Source of the DNA: Siphonodentalium dalli
Taxonomy: Eukaryota > Mollusca > Scaphopoda > Gadilida > Siphonodentaliidae
Length of the DNA stretch: 64,000 bases
Assembly (NCBI GenBank): GCA_032622095.1
Contig: CP136066.1
Coordinates: 144,305,559 to 144,369,558 of the forward strand
Direction of reading: 5' to 3'
In this document: in pieces, positions 1 through 14,400 of the stretch
Numbering within the stretch: position 1 is the stretch's first letter
How the letters are laid out: the number at the start of each line of letters is the position of its first letter
Made by a program: the position numbers and the translations under genes
The notes under the pieces: generated by a model
What the model was told of the DNA's origin: nothing
Database searches by the model: none
The model's input: the letters and a program-made list of their open reading frames with translations, nothing else

Positions 1-1130
1 ATCCTGCTTGTTTTTTAGTGTTTTGGCAATGAGTTGGGCTTCAAACCCACTTTGAATGAGAGAAATAATGTAATTATAACTGTAAACTGACTGCAGGCAG
101 TTATCGTGTTGTATTTTGTTGCAAATTTTGAAATCCAAGATGGCCGCTCGCAGCCATGTTTTTTTTGCCGAATGACCTCAAAATAACTCATTCCTATTTA
201 CATGTCCATGTTAACATCCATGATAAATAGTATGCACAGAAATTCATATACAGCTGTTTACAGTGAATTTCCCCCCGCAAATCTCTGTTTTAGTGTTAAA
301 GGGGGGGGGGGTGGGTGTCAAAAAATGGTTGGAAAAAACTGCCGAAAACGGAACAAAATTTGGCGGTGGGGGTGGGTGGGTACAAAAAATGATCGAAAGG
401 AAAAAAATGCCATACGTGCCTGAAATTTTTTTCCGACCCCCCCCCCCTGGGTGGCGACCATGTTTTTTGGCCAAATGACCCCAAAATGACTCGTTCCCAT
501 ATACATCCCATTGTCAACATCTGTGACAAATTTCATGATGATCCTGCTAAAGGTACGACCTGTAGCCCGTGCCAAAGGATTTAGTCATGCAAAGAGTAAA
601 ATCCAAGATGGCTGTTGGCAGCCATGTTTTTTTTACCAAAATGACCCCAAAACGACTCGTTCCCATCTACATGTCAATATTAACATCCATGACAAATTTC
701 ATGATGATCAAACAAATAGTATGGCCTGTAGCCCGTGCTAATGGATTGAATTTAGAAATCCAGTATTGCTGCTGGCGGCCATGTTTTTTTGCCGAATGAC
801 CCCAATATGACTCGTTTCCCATCTACATTTCATTGTTAACATCCATGACAAATTTCATGATGATCCGACCAAAGGTACGACCTGTTGCCCGCGCCAAAGA
901 ATTTAGTCATGCAAAGAGTAAAATCCAAGATGGCTGCTGTCGGCCATGATTTTTGGCCGAACGATCCTAAAATTACTCGTTCCCATCTACATGTCAATAT
1001 TAACATCGATGACAAATTTCATGATGATCAGACAAAAAGTACGACCTGTAACCCGTGCTAATGGATTGAATTTTGAAATCCAAGATGGCCGCTGGCGGCC
1101 ATGTTGTTTTCCCGAATGACCCCCAATTTA
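1..1130 (+). repeat. Dimeric ~320-bp tandem repeat
   Basis: Alternating monomers of about 165 and 156 bp: the word TGACAAATTTCATGATGATC recurs at 524, 690, 846 and 1010. Each monomer carries a GCAGCCATG-type segment next to CCAAGATGGC, so units can fold on themselves. One monomer class has GGATTTAGTCATGCAAAGAG, the other GCTAATGGATTGAATTT. The first 440 bp includes a G11 and a C11 run and is matched again at the right end of the window. Confidence 0.8.
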
Positions 1131-2117
1131 TTAAAATATCAAGGTATCTAAATGTATGCTTTGTTATTACTGGTTAGCATATGCTTGTGGTGTATATGAG
1201 GCGGTGCACATGTCAATAAACAACAAATAATATTTTTTAAGATTGTTCTTGAAATTCCATTATATATCAGATAATTATGTTATAGAAAGTAAAGCATATG
1301 ATAATATAACACATATTTCAGCATACTATGTGGTGTATTCATAGTAAATAGGGGGTGGTTGTCAAAATACTGGTTTGAAAACGAAACAAATTTTGGGCTT
1401 TTGTGCGGCCGGTTGGTACCAACGATAGTCAAAAGAAAAAAATGCAATCCTGGCTTAGTCATAAAAACTCAATTAAAATCAAGCAATGTTGCATTATTTT
1501 CATCAGCTTGGTTTAGTTTGGTTCAGCTGGGTATTTCGACGTTCCGAAAACGGCAATTGGTACGTTTTCTACACCATATATTAATTAAATCACTGCACGG
1601 ACCAGCTGGACGAACCATTAATATATACGCAGTTATGATGGTAAGATAATTGACGTTCAACAGATGAAGTTTAACACATTTCGATTTTTTATCAGGCGAG
1701 CAAACAATTCATTGATTGTTGCAGATAAAGAGCGTCCATGATTCCGTTTCCCGAACACGATATAGGCTGTATTAATAATTGGTATATATACCGGTATATA
1801 ATAAAGATATAGTTATCAATTATGATATTTTGAAGTGGTTTTCAATCAACGAATAGCTGATGTATGTTTCTTGGTAAGTCGCAATGCCTGTATGTGACCA
1901 GTGATTGGAAGCATTTTTCATTTTTATGTTTTCCGGTAAGTGGAAATTTGCTTTCGTTAAAAACAAAATTGTGACAGTGATGACAGTGCATCTTTAATAC
2001 GGATATACTTCAATTACTATAGACAGAGACAAAATTAGTTGTTGCGACTAATTTTTACCGGGTTTTTTTCCCACAAACTGCATAGTGTGACTAATTGTGC
2101 TCTTGAACTGCAAATTA
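1131..2117. other. AT-rich intergenic sequence, no gene seen
   Basis: Lies between the left-edge repeat and the MED29 upstream region. The stretch around 1340-1440 (gtggttgtcaaaatactgg, then a fragment like caaattttgggc) is a weak relative of the poly-G-associated repeat at 300-420. Nothing else is supported. Confidence 0.4.
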
Positions 2118-2264
2118 TTAATGTGCCAGCCAGGCGAAAATGTATTTAAGCAGAATTGTCGTGGATAAATAATTATTCCCTATTTTTGCATTTTGACAAC
2201 TCCGGCGAAAAGTTTTGGGTACGAAGTATTGTAAGTACGTATCTTCATAACACGCACCTGCAAA
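2118..2264 (+). promoter_or_regulatory. Presumed MED29 5' UTR / proximal promoter
   Basis: This stretch directly precedes the MED29 start. It holds the in-frame TAA at 2232-2234 that excludes an upstream extension of the protein. No clear TATA box or initiator can be assigned, and the transcription start is not determinable from sequence alone. A downstream shift toward CG-containing words (tccggcg near 2201, cacgcacc near 2251) fits an invertebrate housekeeping promoter, but this is weak evidence. Confidence 0.35.
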
Positions 2265-2411
2265 ATGGCCGCGTCCATGCAGCCGGCGTCCTCTCAAGCT
2301 TCTAACGTTCAAGCACCTCAGCCCCAACAACCAGCACCACAAGCACAAGGAGAGCCCGATCCAATAGTAAAATTTAAGCTTTTACTGCCGAGACTCAAAG
2401 AATCACTCGCA
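2265..2411 (+). CDS. MED29: MED29 coding exon 1
   Basis: Codes residues 1-49: an Ala/Ser/Gln/Pro-rich leader (about residues 1-28), then the conserved DPIVKFKLLLPRLKESL block. The exon ends exactly after a codon, at GCA followed by donor GTAAGC (2412). The leader is poorly conserved in length across animals. The last 17 residues are the first recognisable part of the Med29 domain. Confidence 0.95.
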
Positions 2412-5400
2412 GTAAGCATGTTTGCATGTTTTGTTGCGTATTTCCGTGTAATCTCTGCCTTTGTCAAGTTATCCTTATCTATCTATCTAGTATCTATCTA
2501 TAATTTATCTATATATCTATCTAGAATTTAGTGGTGAAACGGATATCCGGTTGATAACCGGCTACTGTCGACAACCGGTTGAACTACGATCAACCGGTTA
2601 ACCGCTATGTATTCCACACACGCGATGCCAACAACAAAAACTAACATAGTACGGTATGTTCTTAATCAGCACGAGACTGATAACAGTAGGTTGTAAACAA
2701 CATGTACTTTATCAATTTTGCTACAATCTTTATCACTCTGAGAAGTATAGTCAAAATTACGTGTATTAAAAGTCAAAATCTGGTGCGAGATAAAAAAGTC
2801 TTCCTTGAATGGCAAGTTACATACTAGTCTGGCATGCCGTCATCTTTGATGTTCCGATGTCCGGTAAAACATGTACACTGATGCCACTGAGTCGTAGGCA
2901 AAGATCAATGCAATCGTTTTCATTGGAGTACGGCCTGGTTATTTGACATCTACTCTCAGACTCACTACATGTAGACGGTATCACGGATACTCAAGAAGAA
3001 AATGCGTAAATCAGATGTCTGTGCGCATTTCAGAAAACAAAAAGATATTCGCAGAATGCGAAATCATTAGAATTAACCCTATTTACATACGCATGGTCAA
3101 TCTTCTAAGGTCTAAATAAGAAAGACGTTTGTTTCCGCTAAACCCGACCGACCCTATTTTAAACCCCCGACCCTAAACTTTTTATTGCCATTCCAAAAAA
3201 AAAAAAATTTGACAAAAAAAAAAAGAAGGATTTTTAGGTCCCAATTCATATCATAACAAGATGCAAAACATTTATAAATATTGACATAAGAAATTTAAGT
3301 TTACAAAAAGATTTAAGTTTAACAATTGGAATCATACTGTAAAGTATGTTTGGCTTTATCTAGCTTTCATCTGTGAAAACTTCAAATAGTTTCAGTTCAG
3401 GTTTGTTATCATTCAGCCTTCAGACTTCAGTATTTCAATCAAATACAGTACAGGAACATTAACAATTTGATCGAATCAACCTGGTTATCAGATGGGATCT
3501 CATAATACCAAATGAATAATTAATATAGAGATTAGTACTATAAATAGTAATTACTAACTTAATAGTCATTGTTTCTGTACTACATGTAGTATATTAATAT
3601 GTATGTGTCTTAGGCCAAAACGAAGAATACCTGTGTTTAGGGTAACCCGCCCGCCCCTACTCAAAACCTGCCGCCAAATTCCATTTTATCGTTTTAAAAA
3701 AAATTCCTCCGACTTCATTTTATTTTTTTGTAATTAGGAATTCGCGACTACGGAATTAGCTTAAACAAGTAAACCATTTCCTTGCAAATATCGTCAATTC
3801 ACGAAAAACGGAAGTGCCGCCATTGTTGTTGTAGTATATTCGTATTCCCTCGTCATTGTTCGGCAAACCTCGCGGATTTCTCGAAAGCGGAAACCAGAAA
3901 ACTCGCGAAACTTGTGCCGGAATATGTATTAACTAGCAAATCGAAAGTAACCGGACATTTTGCCGATTGCGCATGGCGATTGAATATGGCGGAAACACTT
4001 CCGAGTGCGGATAGATCCTGAGTTTTAGCTATTAAACTTCACAAATGAGTCGGAATAGAAACATCATGTCACCTGTCAACTATAGCACAGACATGTTGTC
4101 GTGCGCGAACCGGTACCACACAGATTCTGAACTGACAGAAAAGGACATAGTAATAAAATGTCGGATTAAAAATAATTCTGACACTTTTGAAATCGACCCA
4201 AAGCTCAAAATTCCATTATTATAGTTTATCCACCTCTCACCGCATCCACCCTGAAAATTATAAGCCTGACGTAACATGAGTCTGTATGTACCCATGCAGT
4301 AGGAGTGGTATGTGCCTGGTAGAACTTAATATTTTCCTAGTAGAACTATTTCTCATTAAATATTCATTAGTTCTACAGAAATCCGGACCCGATGAATCAA
4401 CATCTTCTGTGTCGCAATGATCGGAATGCAACTGTCATAGGGTAATCAATGCACATATATTGTTCTTGGTGCTTACTTTGTTTTACAGGTGTTAATGCCA
4501 CCACCGCTTTACATATTTATTATGTTATGTATGTCACGTTGGCGTTGACGCATGTATGTGCCATTTCCAATGGAGGAACTCTTGTTAAATTCACCTTCTG
4601 AGTTGAATATTTCGCAAAATTTCTTAGTATTCGAGTCGGTGGATAAACAAAATATCATAAGTGTCTTGTGTGGGAAATTGAAAAGTGTTATGTCCACTCG
4701 TAGGATTTGGCCTGTAATATCCAAGCTTCAGCGTGAACATAAACCGTTTAATTTCCAACACTAGACACTTATCTTATATATAATATCATTTAATATAATG
4801 CTGTATACATCTCATTGAACTTCTGCAACACCATTAAACTGATTAAAGCTACCATGACATTGATTAGTGTGACAATGACTTGCCCCAGCTATATACGAGT
4901 GACACTGGCAGACGATTAGAAGGCACGAATACTTAAATACTATTCCCCGTGAAAAATAAAATAAAATGAAGTACCACCCGCCCGCCCCTGTTTTTTTCCC
5001 TCATGTTACCCTAAACTCAGGTATTCTTCCTTTTGGCCTTACTTGAATTTTATAAAATAGCCAATTATATGAATTAGAGTGATAATGGTAAGTCTCATTT
5101 CAAGCAGGATAAGCATAATCCATTGAACCAAAAGATATCTGACAATGACTTATAAGCATTTGCAATCCATACATATATAAAAGAATTTCCAAAGTTATGC
5201 TTAAGAAACTTGATCAAATTGACCTCTCAGTAAAATTCTAAATACTGACTCAAAGTGTCCCAGATTAGCTCTAAATGCAATGGATTTTCAATTTTTTTCC
5301 AGGGGAGAACCCCCACCATCAAACCTCAGGTTATGCCTTCGGCATATCATTGCCCAAAATCAGGTGTCCCCAAAAAATACCTAGATCCTTCACTGAATGC

Positions 5401-8400
5401 GGAGGAGAAGGTAGTGTTGTGAAGCCATCATTAAGAGATCGGTACAAGATGGTCACTCCAATATGTGAACAGTGCAGTGGCGCTGGACTGACGGGTCGGG
5501 CAGCAGTTGCGACTGCAATACAAACAGGTCAAGCATGACCTGTCTATTTATAAACACTGCGAGTTTTAGTTCACTGTGTCACCTGTCAAGTTGTCAACAC
5601 ATGGCTTTTTATGTTTACCCATACCATGTATGGTAAACATAGTGTCGTTGTCCGGATTGACCACTCGTCGTTCGTCCGTCCGTCCGTCCGTCTGTCCGTC
5701 CGTCTGTCCGTCCGTAGACACTTTACGTGTAATGCGATAACTCAAACATTTTCTACCTTATCAAAACCAAATTTTGTATATGGGGTTTTCAGCCCAAAAT
5801 ACAGATCGAGTTCGAATATGGGTTTGATCCGACTTTTTTTTACAGAGTTATGGAACTTTTTCGACTTAGAATTCACGCATTCTGCCATAACTCAAACATT
5901 TTTTAGTCGATCGGAACTAAATTTGGTATGCGAGTTTCTTGGCCCAAAATACAGACCGAGTTCGAATATGGGTTTGATCCGACTTTTTTTTACAGAGTTA
6001 TGGAACTTTTTCGACTTAGAATTCATGAATTCTGCCATAACTCAAACATTTTTTATCTGATTGTAACCAAATATGGTATATGAGGTTCTCAGACCAACAT
6101 ACTGATTGAGTTCGAATATGGGTTTGATCGGATGTTTTTTAATGGAGTTATGGTCCTTTGACATATAGTTCACACATACTTCGATAAAGCAACCATTTTT
6201 CATCTGATAGGAGCCAAATTTGGTATATGAGTTTCTCAACTCAAAATACAGAACGAGTTTGAATATGGGTTAGATCCAATTTGTTATACCAGAGATATGG
6301 CCCTTTTTCAACTAAGAATTATCCAATTATAACCCAAGTAACTTACAATTAATGAATACCTCAGCCTCACAGCTTCTCTGTGAGAGAGATAAAAAGACAT
6401 GGTTTATTGAGAGTTATTTATAGCCCTCATATGTTCCCTCTGTATAAGAGACACAAATTAGTGAATTATTGGATAAATTGATTTAGCTATCTTATTAACC
6501 ACAACTTAATGTGAATTTATTTAACTAGACCAATGGAGCTCTCTAAGTCCTTGGATGATGGGACTACATTGGATCAAACAGGGCAGAGATAGGTGATTTA
6601 ACCCCTTTTACCCATTCCATGTCTTTTAACCTTTTCCATTAAATAAATAATTATATTATTTTTATATCTCACATGGCAATTTGCAACAACATGAATAGAA
6701 CTGCTTATACTATGATAGTGGTGACAGGCTCTAGAGTTTAGACGTTATATTAACCCTTCTATATTGACTCATACATTCCAATAATTTGTGTTATTACTGG
6801 TTATTATGTACATTTGCCATATACTACTTCATATCATAACAGTATACTCTATAATTCAACATTAAAAGATTATGATTCTGATTATAACAATTTACTATCG
6901 CCAAGGGATGGGTTAAACATCTGCCGATCGTGATCGGCCTCTCGTTAACGTTCGTGTTTGGTGATTTACATTCGTTTAATACAAGCTATGTATGTGTCAA
7001 CATTACATGAGTTTGCCATACAGTTAATAAATCAAATTATGACGATATATTGGTACATATTATGGTGTAAATAATGAGTGTAAAGTCATAGGTTGAAAAT
7101 AGCGGATATCCGGTTATGATCCGGTTACATGCCGCGGTTAACCGGCTACAAAAATAGGTCAACCATTTCAGCACTATTAGAATTACCTGTCAACTCCCTT
7201 TTCGGGCATTACAGACATGGTCCAGGTCTCGACTGTGGTCGGTGCTTTGGTGAGCTACTATAACCTACAGTCGGGTTCTTTAACGTGCACATATATAGTC
7301 ACCCATGTACACGGGTCAGCCATTTATGTCGGCTCCCGATCCGACAGCGTACAGCACTCACGACAACATACCTGGACATGATGTCGCCGTGAAGGGAAGT
7401 CAGTTTGGCATTCGGATATATAGTGTCACATTGTGTGATCACGAATGAGACTTTTCATGCAGTCATACAATGTGGTAATCTGACCAAGTTTAGATTTTTG
7501 TCAGAATACCCGACCGTGAATCGATCCCCGGACCTGTAGCACGAGAGACCAGTAAGCTATCCACTCGGCCACTAACTTCCCTCTTGCCACTCTTGTAGTC
7601 TTGACCAGTGAATCTACCACCGGTATCAGGTTACAGGACACAGGTTCAAAACATGCTACATGACCTGTTGGTCTAAGATGAGTCATTGTGATTAGAACAA
7701 CTGTGAATCACATGCTATGTTATTTGTCATCCGATTTTCAGGTCTCAGGCTGGCAAAACATCAAATAATAGATGAAACCATCTATAAGAGATGAATTGAT
7801 CAATCTATCAATCATAGACAAATTTGTCTATATGTTATACTCTAGAATGAGTCATTTCTTGCGAAGCGACCTTTCAACTAATTTCGGCACTGAAAATAGG
7901 TGACATACATGTAGGCCTACATAAAAAATTTCGTTTTGTCCGAATCAACCATTGCACAGTTGTTTGTCATTCCAAACCACAGCCTAAATCATATTTACCA
8001 TGAATAGTCTGAAGAGATTAACAACCAGCTTGTTCAATACTTCCTGTGTATTGATCAAGCTGGTTGTAGTACATTTGTGTCAAAGAGCTTGAAAAATTCA
8101 GACATGTTGCTTTTGTTGTTGCTACTGATTGTTTCAATGTTCCCGAAAGAACCCTATCTAACTTGATGTTTTTAAACTATTTTTAAATTCTATTCTGTGA
8201 CAAATCAACACCTCAGCTATTCTATCTCTCTATAGTCTCCTTTCTGTTGACATGCCAAGGCCAAAGAAAAAAGTGTTTTGGTTTGGGTTGTGTGACCCTA
8301 AAAAATTTGTTTAACCCCATCAGCAAAAAGAAAAAATTGCATATCATATAGGTATGAATTACGAAGTATGTTACTGGTACAAATTGTTCAAAGTATGCGC

Positions 8401-11400
8401 ATCCACCGTTATCGGAGTGCATAGCGAATACACGCAATATAATACGTCCATATATTACGCACTTATACCCCAAAGGCCAAATGAGCATGCTGAATGCAAA
8501 CAATTAATAAGAATATCAAACACACACAAACTTTTCAAGACATTTTCAATGCCAATCATTATTATGATTTCAACAAGCTTGAAATTTGGTGTAGCGCCGA
8601 TTCCCCAATATCGAAAGATAGATTGTTCTTTTTTAAATTTAATTTGACGGAGACTTTATCAACGACCCGACCAATGTGATAGCGATAGGATAAATTGTAG
8701 ATATAGACTTGCCATATAAAGTATCATGTTCAAATGGATTTACACACAGCACAAACAAAATTACAAATGAAGCATGAGTTACCAAAAAATGCATTTGAAG
8801 TGATGCTCAATGAGTCCAAAAAGGGGTCTTCCTCCAGAAACCCCCCCCCCCAGCTCTGGGGAAAAATCTGGGACAAACATGAAAGGTGAACTTTACAATG
8901 AGGTGATTAAAATAATTCAGGTTGATCGACTCAATTTTTCAAAATTAAATGTTGATACAGAGGGTGACTACATCATACCAGTTCTGTGGAATTCTTGATG
9001 GTACACAAGCAATCAACACAAGTCACAACATTCCAATCCAAGATCAAGCAGTGCACGGACAGAACAAATAATATTTAAAGTATAAGAACTTGTCCATTGA
9101 GAACAAATTAGTTACAGCATGGCCAACTTATCAATTATATTATTTAAATCAGGCTTTCCGCCAGGTATTGGGGAACGGGTCCTGTATCCGCCGAGGGGAA
9201 AATGCAGTCAATGTTTTCAATGTCGTGGAAACACTAGTGGACCTACTTTTGTTGTATCGGCCAATAGAAGAATCAGAGAGTAGATTTGCTGATCGTTTTG
9301 CATCCATTTTCTACCCAAGTTACTATGCTTTCAACCGCAATAACTTTAAAACCTAGAAAATTTATTAGATAAAAATTAATTGCCAGGTTATAGATCACCG
9401 GTGTTGAAGGCCTTGCGTTGTTCCCAGTATATGGAAACGCGCCCGTTGAAATTAAACAACTCACTATTCAAGACTCGGCAGATAGTTCGGATGCATAACA
9501 TGCCGGAATATAACACTCAGCAGATAGACGATTAGCAGGTTGGAAGCAATGAAGGAATAGAATAAAGGCGCAATGTTTTAGTTCTAAATATATCAAGCTA
9601 AATTATAATAAACATAGATAAGATGCTTTGAAAAAAAATGGAGTGATATATATATTTTACGACATGAAGATAGAATCAGTGGGTATGATTAAATTATCGG
9701 CGGTCATTTTTCGTAACCTAACCTCAGCAACGTAACCAGCGGACTCCAAAGCATGTGTTCTAGCGATGTCGGGTTTGATCTAACTGTGTCTGCAGGTTGG
9801 AGCTAGCATGCAACGTGCAGAGCCGGGTGTGCTCGTTCAGAATCCGGAGCATTTCAGTAAAAACTAATTAAAGTGTACTCTATATTCTAAATGGAACACA
9901 TCGACCCTGCACGTTGATTGTTAGCTCCGGCCTACAGACATACTGACATCCAACTTTTAGTGTTAGATCGGTCCGAGTGTGTATTCTCGCTAGAAATCAA
10001 ATAAAGTCAACTATTTAAATTTCTTAGTACTGTCCCAACACAATTGAGAAGTAAACATCTTTATACCTGTATACATATGGAATATGTCCTGTGGTATGAC
10101 CACAGGGGCCTGTAACGCGCTCCGCTGTCCGCCCCCCTTTTGCTCTGCCCATATACGCCACTCTATATACGCGCCTTCTTCGCGTTAATGGAGTCTATAT
10201 AATATTCCATTAACGCGAAGAAGGTGCGTATATAGAGCGGCGTATATGGGCAGTGCAAAAGGGGGCGGACAGCGGAGCGCGTTACAGGCCCCTGTGGGTA
10301 TGACAGAAGGGGACAAATTGGCTGGGGGAATGGGACCCTTAAAGGGACCCCCTGCCCTACTAGCGGAAAGCCTGTTTAAACGGACTGGCTAGAGTGCCGT
10401 ATACAGCACGTTAGCCAATTAGCCAAGCTGCTAAAGTACCGTAGATACATGCGTTGCTTGCATGACGTCATTTGTCATGTCAAATGTGCGCGTTTGACTC
10501 TACAATGGCGGTGCCCAAGTGCTGTTTTATTCAATGCCAAATCAACGGGCACATGTATGCTCAATGTAATTCGAACGCTATCAGACAGCACAAAGTAATT
10601 GGGGATTTGAATCCACGCAGGATGATCCATTTCCAAAATCTAAATCACATGTCTGGTTATACTATAATATGGACTCGAAAGACTATATATAGTCCCATGT
10701 CGAAATACCATTACCATTATGATTATACCAAACGATTTGTGCATTGCTCCAGGCCATCAGTGATCTACGATACAAATTTATAAAGAATCATTTACTGAAA
10801 AAAAAAATTGTCTGTATAATCGCGTGGCATATGTGTGTCAGTGTATAGGCCTACAGTACTCTAGTGATGTATACGGTACATTAGCAGTTTGACTAGAGTT
10901 CGGCTAAAGTGCCGTATACGGTATTAATAGCAGTTCGGGTAAAGTACCGTATACAGTATTTTAGCAGCCCAGCTAAAGTGCCGTATACGGTACTCTAGCA
11001 ACGGCCTTATTTAAAAGCACAGTGATACTGAGAGATGTGAAATGTGAGGTGAAAATTTCAGAAATTTCAGTCATTCCAGTAATTTCAGTAAATTTTCAAT
11101 GAAAGGAGAAGAACTCTATCTTTAATATATAGAGTTATTCCTCCTGCATTGAAAATAATACTGATTTTTACTTCAATCTTGATGACAAAACGCATTGGCA
11201 ACTCAACAAAAACAACATGTCCACAGTTTATTACACCGGATAAGTTGATAATGCAATGTTTTGGAGCTTCCTCTTTCAAATGGTATATACTATGGCATAG
11301 ATTTTATATAAAGTAATCTGGGGGTTCGAAAATTAAGTGGGCCTTTAAGGATTTTTATTGAAATTTATCTGTCTGAACATCTCTACAAGTGCTAAATGAG

Positions 11401-14400
11401 GAAACCAACTGCTAGTGTCATATCATCAAGTTAATACACAGGCAATGCTATAACCAATTCTCTCATACAGTCATACTGTAGGAGCTTGGAAGTTATTTCA
11501 GAAAAAGCATCAGTTTTATTTTATTTCTTTATTGAAATAAATAAGGTAATTTGTAAATGCTCTGTGTGGTGATTTAAAATCGGCCAACCCTGATTGCAAG
11601 AGTATAATGAATTATGGATATATCACCTATATTCAATATTAGTTGGGTTTGACAATGCCTGGGAAAATTGTCAACACGTCATTGACATCTGATCTGTGAA
11701 GTGATCTGTTATATCATTAACCAATGAAATCACGCATGGTTTGTGCCACTCTCCAATGAAATTGAAGGAATACCTTCAACACAGAAACAAATTTTAATAG
11801 AGAGATCTAGAGAGATATATATGATAGATTTTCATTGGCTTTTCAAAGAGAGTGTATTTTGCCATACCCTAGTAATGCTCAAAATATGATTATCTGATAG
11901 TAGCAGTATAGAGATAGCTTTTTAATTTATGTGGATTAATCACACGAAAATACAGGTCAAATTCGAATTAGGGTTCTGTCAGACTATCTCTGTCTGAATT
12001 ATGCCCCATTCTTTACTTAGAATTTGCTGATTATTTTATTCTACGGATGTTAATTTGAATAGTATTCAAAAGAATATGAAGAAACTTGGTATGTGGCCTT
12101 CATGTGAGAAGTCACAATCAAGTTTGAACTTGGATCCGATTGGACCATTTCTGGCGGAGTTATGCAGCTTATGCTCCTTTTAGACTTGATTTGCTAATTA
12201 TTTTGATGTCCTGATGATAACTCAAGTTATGATTATCTGACAGCTTTAAAATTTAGTATGTGGATTAATCACATGAAAATACAGATCTTATACAGAGTTA
12301 TTCTCCTTTTTCAACATAAAATTTGCTGACTATTATTCTGGTATCTAATCAAATCTGTTTACTAACTTTACAACATAGAGAGTTGGAAGCGAATTTGATT
12401 CAATGATTGTTCTTTAACAGGTCATATTATGTAATCAGTCTGTCTGTCCTCTGTGTGCCCATCCGTTATTGGACCGTTAATATTTTTTGTTTCCAATCGA
12501 TAACTCCAGTTTGGATTATTTGATCTGAACTAAAGTTGGTATGTGTATATCCCAGCTAAAAATAAGGCCAACTTCGAATATGGGTTCCGTCCAATTATTT
12601 TTGCGTGAGTTCCGGCCCTATTTTACTTTGAATTTGACCGTCTGTTAACATTTATGGTTTCTGATGGACAACTCCAGTTTGAATTATTTGATCTGAACCA
12701 AAGTTGGTATGTGTATTTCGCAGCTAAAGATTTTTTTCATCTTAGATTTCAAACGATTTCATAACATTTCGGTTTCCGACTGATAACTCCAGCTTGGATT
12801 ATTTTATCTGAAACAAAGCTGGTATGTGTGTTTCCCAGCTAAAACTACAGACCAAGTTCGCATATGCGTTCTGTCTAATTATTTTAACTTGAGTTATGGC
12901 CATTTTAGGGGTATATCATTTTGCGGTGGTACAATTCGAACTGGCTAAAGGGTGTATTTTGCCACACCCTAGCGATGCTCTTTTTCATTACTAAAACAGC
13001 CACCGGTCAATTAAAGTCACCATATTCGGGTGATGTATGGCCTAGTGGCCCTTTATAATAATTTATTCTCATAATTATTTTAAACATGGAGATATACAGA
13101 GGTGTTCACAAACAATGGATATGAGGGTATATGCTTATACTGGTATCGCTTAATACATTAATACTATTGCGTGTCAAATCACACATCTTTTTCCTCTTAT
13201 GAATTTACTGGTATGTACATTCTCATCCTTTTCTTGTAGAATGTAATGAAGGTGGCTGGTCATGCATTGCGACAGAGTTCCATGTCAGATGGAGTGTAAG
13301 TACTATAGCTATCAGCTTATTAGAATAAATAACATGGAGAACTACAATGTATCATAGTTATCAGATACAATACATACAGTAGTGGTCAGGTTCGGTTCGG
13401 TTATTAGATCAAAAGCAAATTTCATAGGTGAGTTTATCAGACCAAAATAAAGGTCAAGTTTGAATATGGGTTTGCTCCGCCCATTTTTGCAAGAGTTATG
13501 GGCCTTTTTATGTGTACCCATACCATGTATGGTACACATAATGCCGACGTCCGGATCAACCATCCGTCGTTCGTCCGCCCGTCCGTCTGTCCGTCCATCC
13601 GTCTGTCCGTCTGTCCGTAGACACTTGCTATCCGATTTGATTACTTGAGTAGTTTTTATCGGATCATGTTCAAATTTTATGTGCATGTTTATGATGACAC
13701 ACCCCTCACCTGTATAGTTTTTGGTATCGATCGGTTGATCGGTTTAGAAATGATTAACACTTTCCATCCATACCTGGCCATATTCTATCTGATGCCATAA
13801 CTCATGTATTTTTTTACCCATTGTGTTCATATTTTATATGCAGGTTTATGATGACACATGGCTCACCTGTATAGTTTTTGGTATTGATTGGTTGATCGGT
13901 TTAGAAAATAATTAACCCTGCTCACAAATGCTATCCGATGTATCGAAGTCAAACAATTTTCTTCTGATCTGCCTCATATTTCTTACCTAGGTCTTTCTTA
14001 GCACGTTCTTCATCTGTATGGATTTCGGTATTGTTTAGTTAACCCTTTCCACTCTTGTTTTTAAATAGAATTCATCCAAGCCAGGATGACTCAAACATTT
14101 TTCATCTGATCGACACCAATTTTGGTATATGAATTTCTGACCCCTAAATACAGATCAAGTGCGAATATGGGTTTGATCCTGTATATATTAACAGAGTTAT
14201 GGCCCTTTATAATTCATACCTATTTTCCATGCACTATTAAATTTGAATAGAACAAGCACAACACACACCTGTGTTATTGGAAGGAGATAATTTATTGCTT
14301 TGGACATCCTGGCTGCAGATGTATAAACAATTGTCAAACTTTGATTGATGTTAGACTCTTTATTCCAGTTCTGTTCTCTGTTGAAACCATGCAGTTCATG

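Larger units (their letters stand above)
2412..13239 (+). other. MED29: MED29 intron 1 (10.8 kb, repeat-filled)
   Basis: Phase-0 intron with donor GTAAGC at 2412 and acceptor TTTCTTGTAG ending at 13239. It contains, in order: an (ATCT)n microsatellite, an AACCGG-rich patch, a partial Harbinger-like element with a second one inside it, a (TCCG)n repeat with four ~150-bp units, another AACCGG patch, a reverse-strand SINE, a 20-bp-stem hairpin, a hAT-like palindromic MITE, GTATAC-type short repeats and degenerate 115-170-bp units. The stretches 6340-6890 and 8100-10090 are AT-rich and hold nothing I can name. Confidence 0.9.

Noticed and set aside
8021-8067. Possible microRNA precursor
   Set aside because: Stem of 20 bp and loop of 7 nt is too short and too symmetrical; no supporting evidence from sequence.
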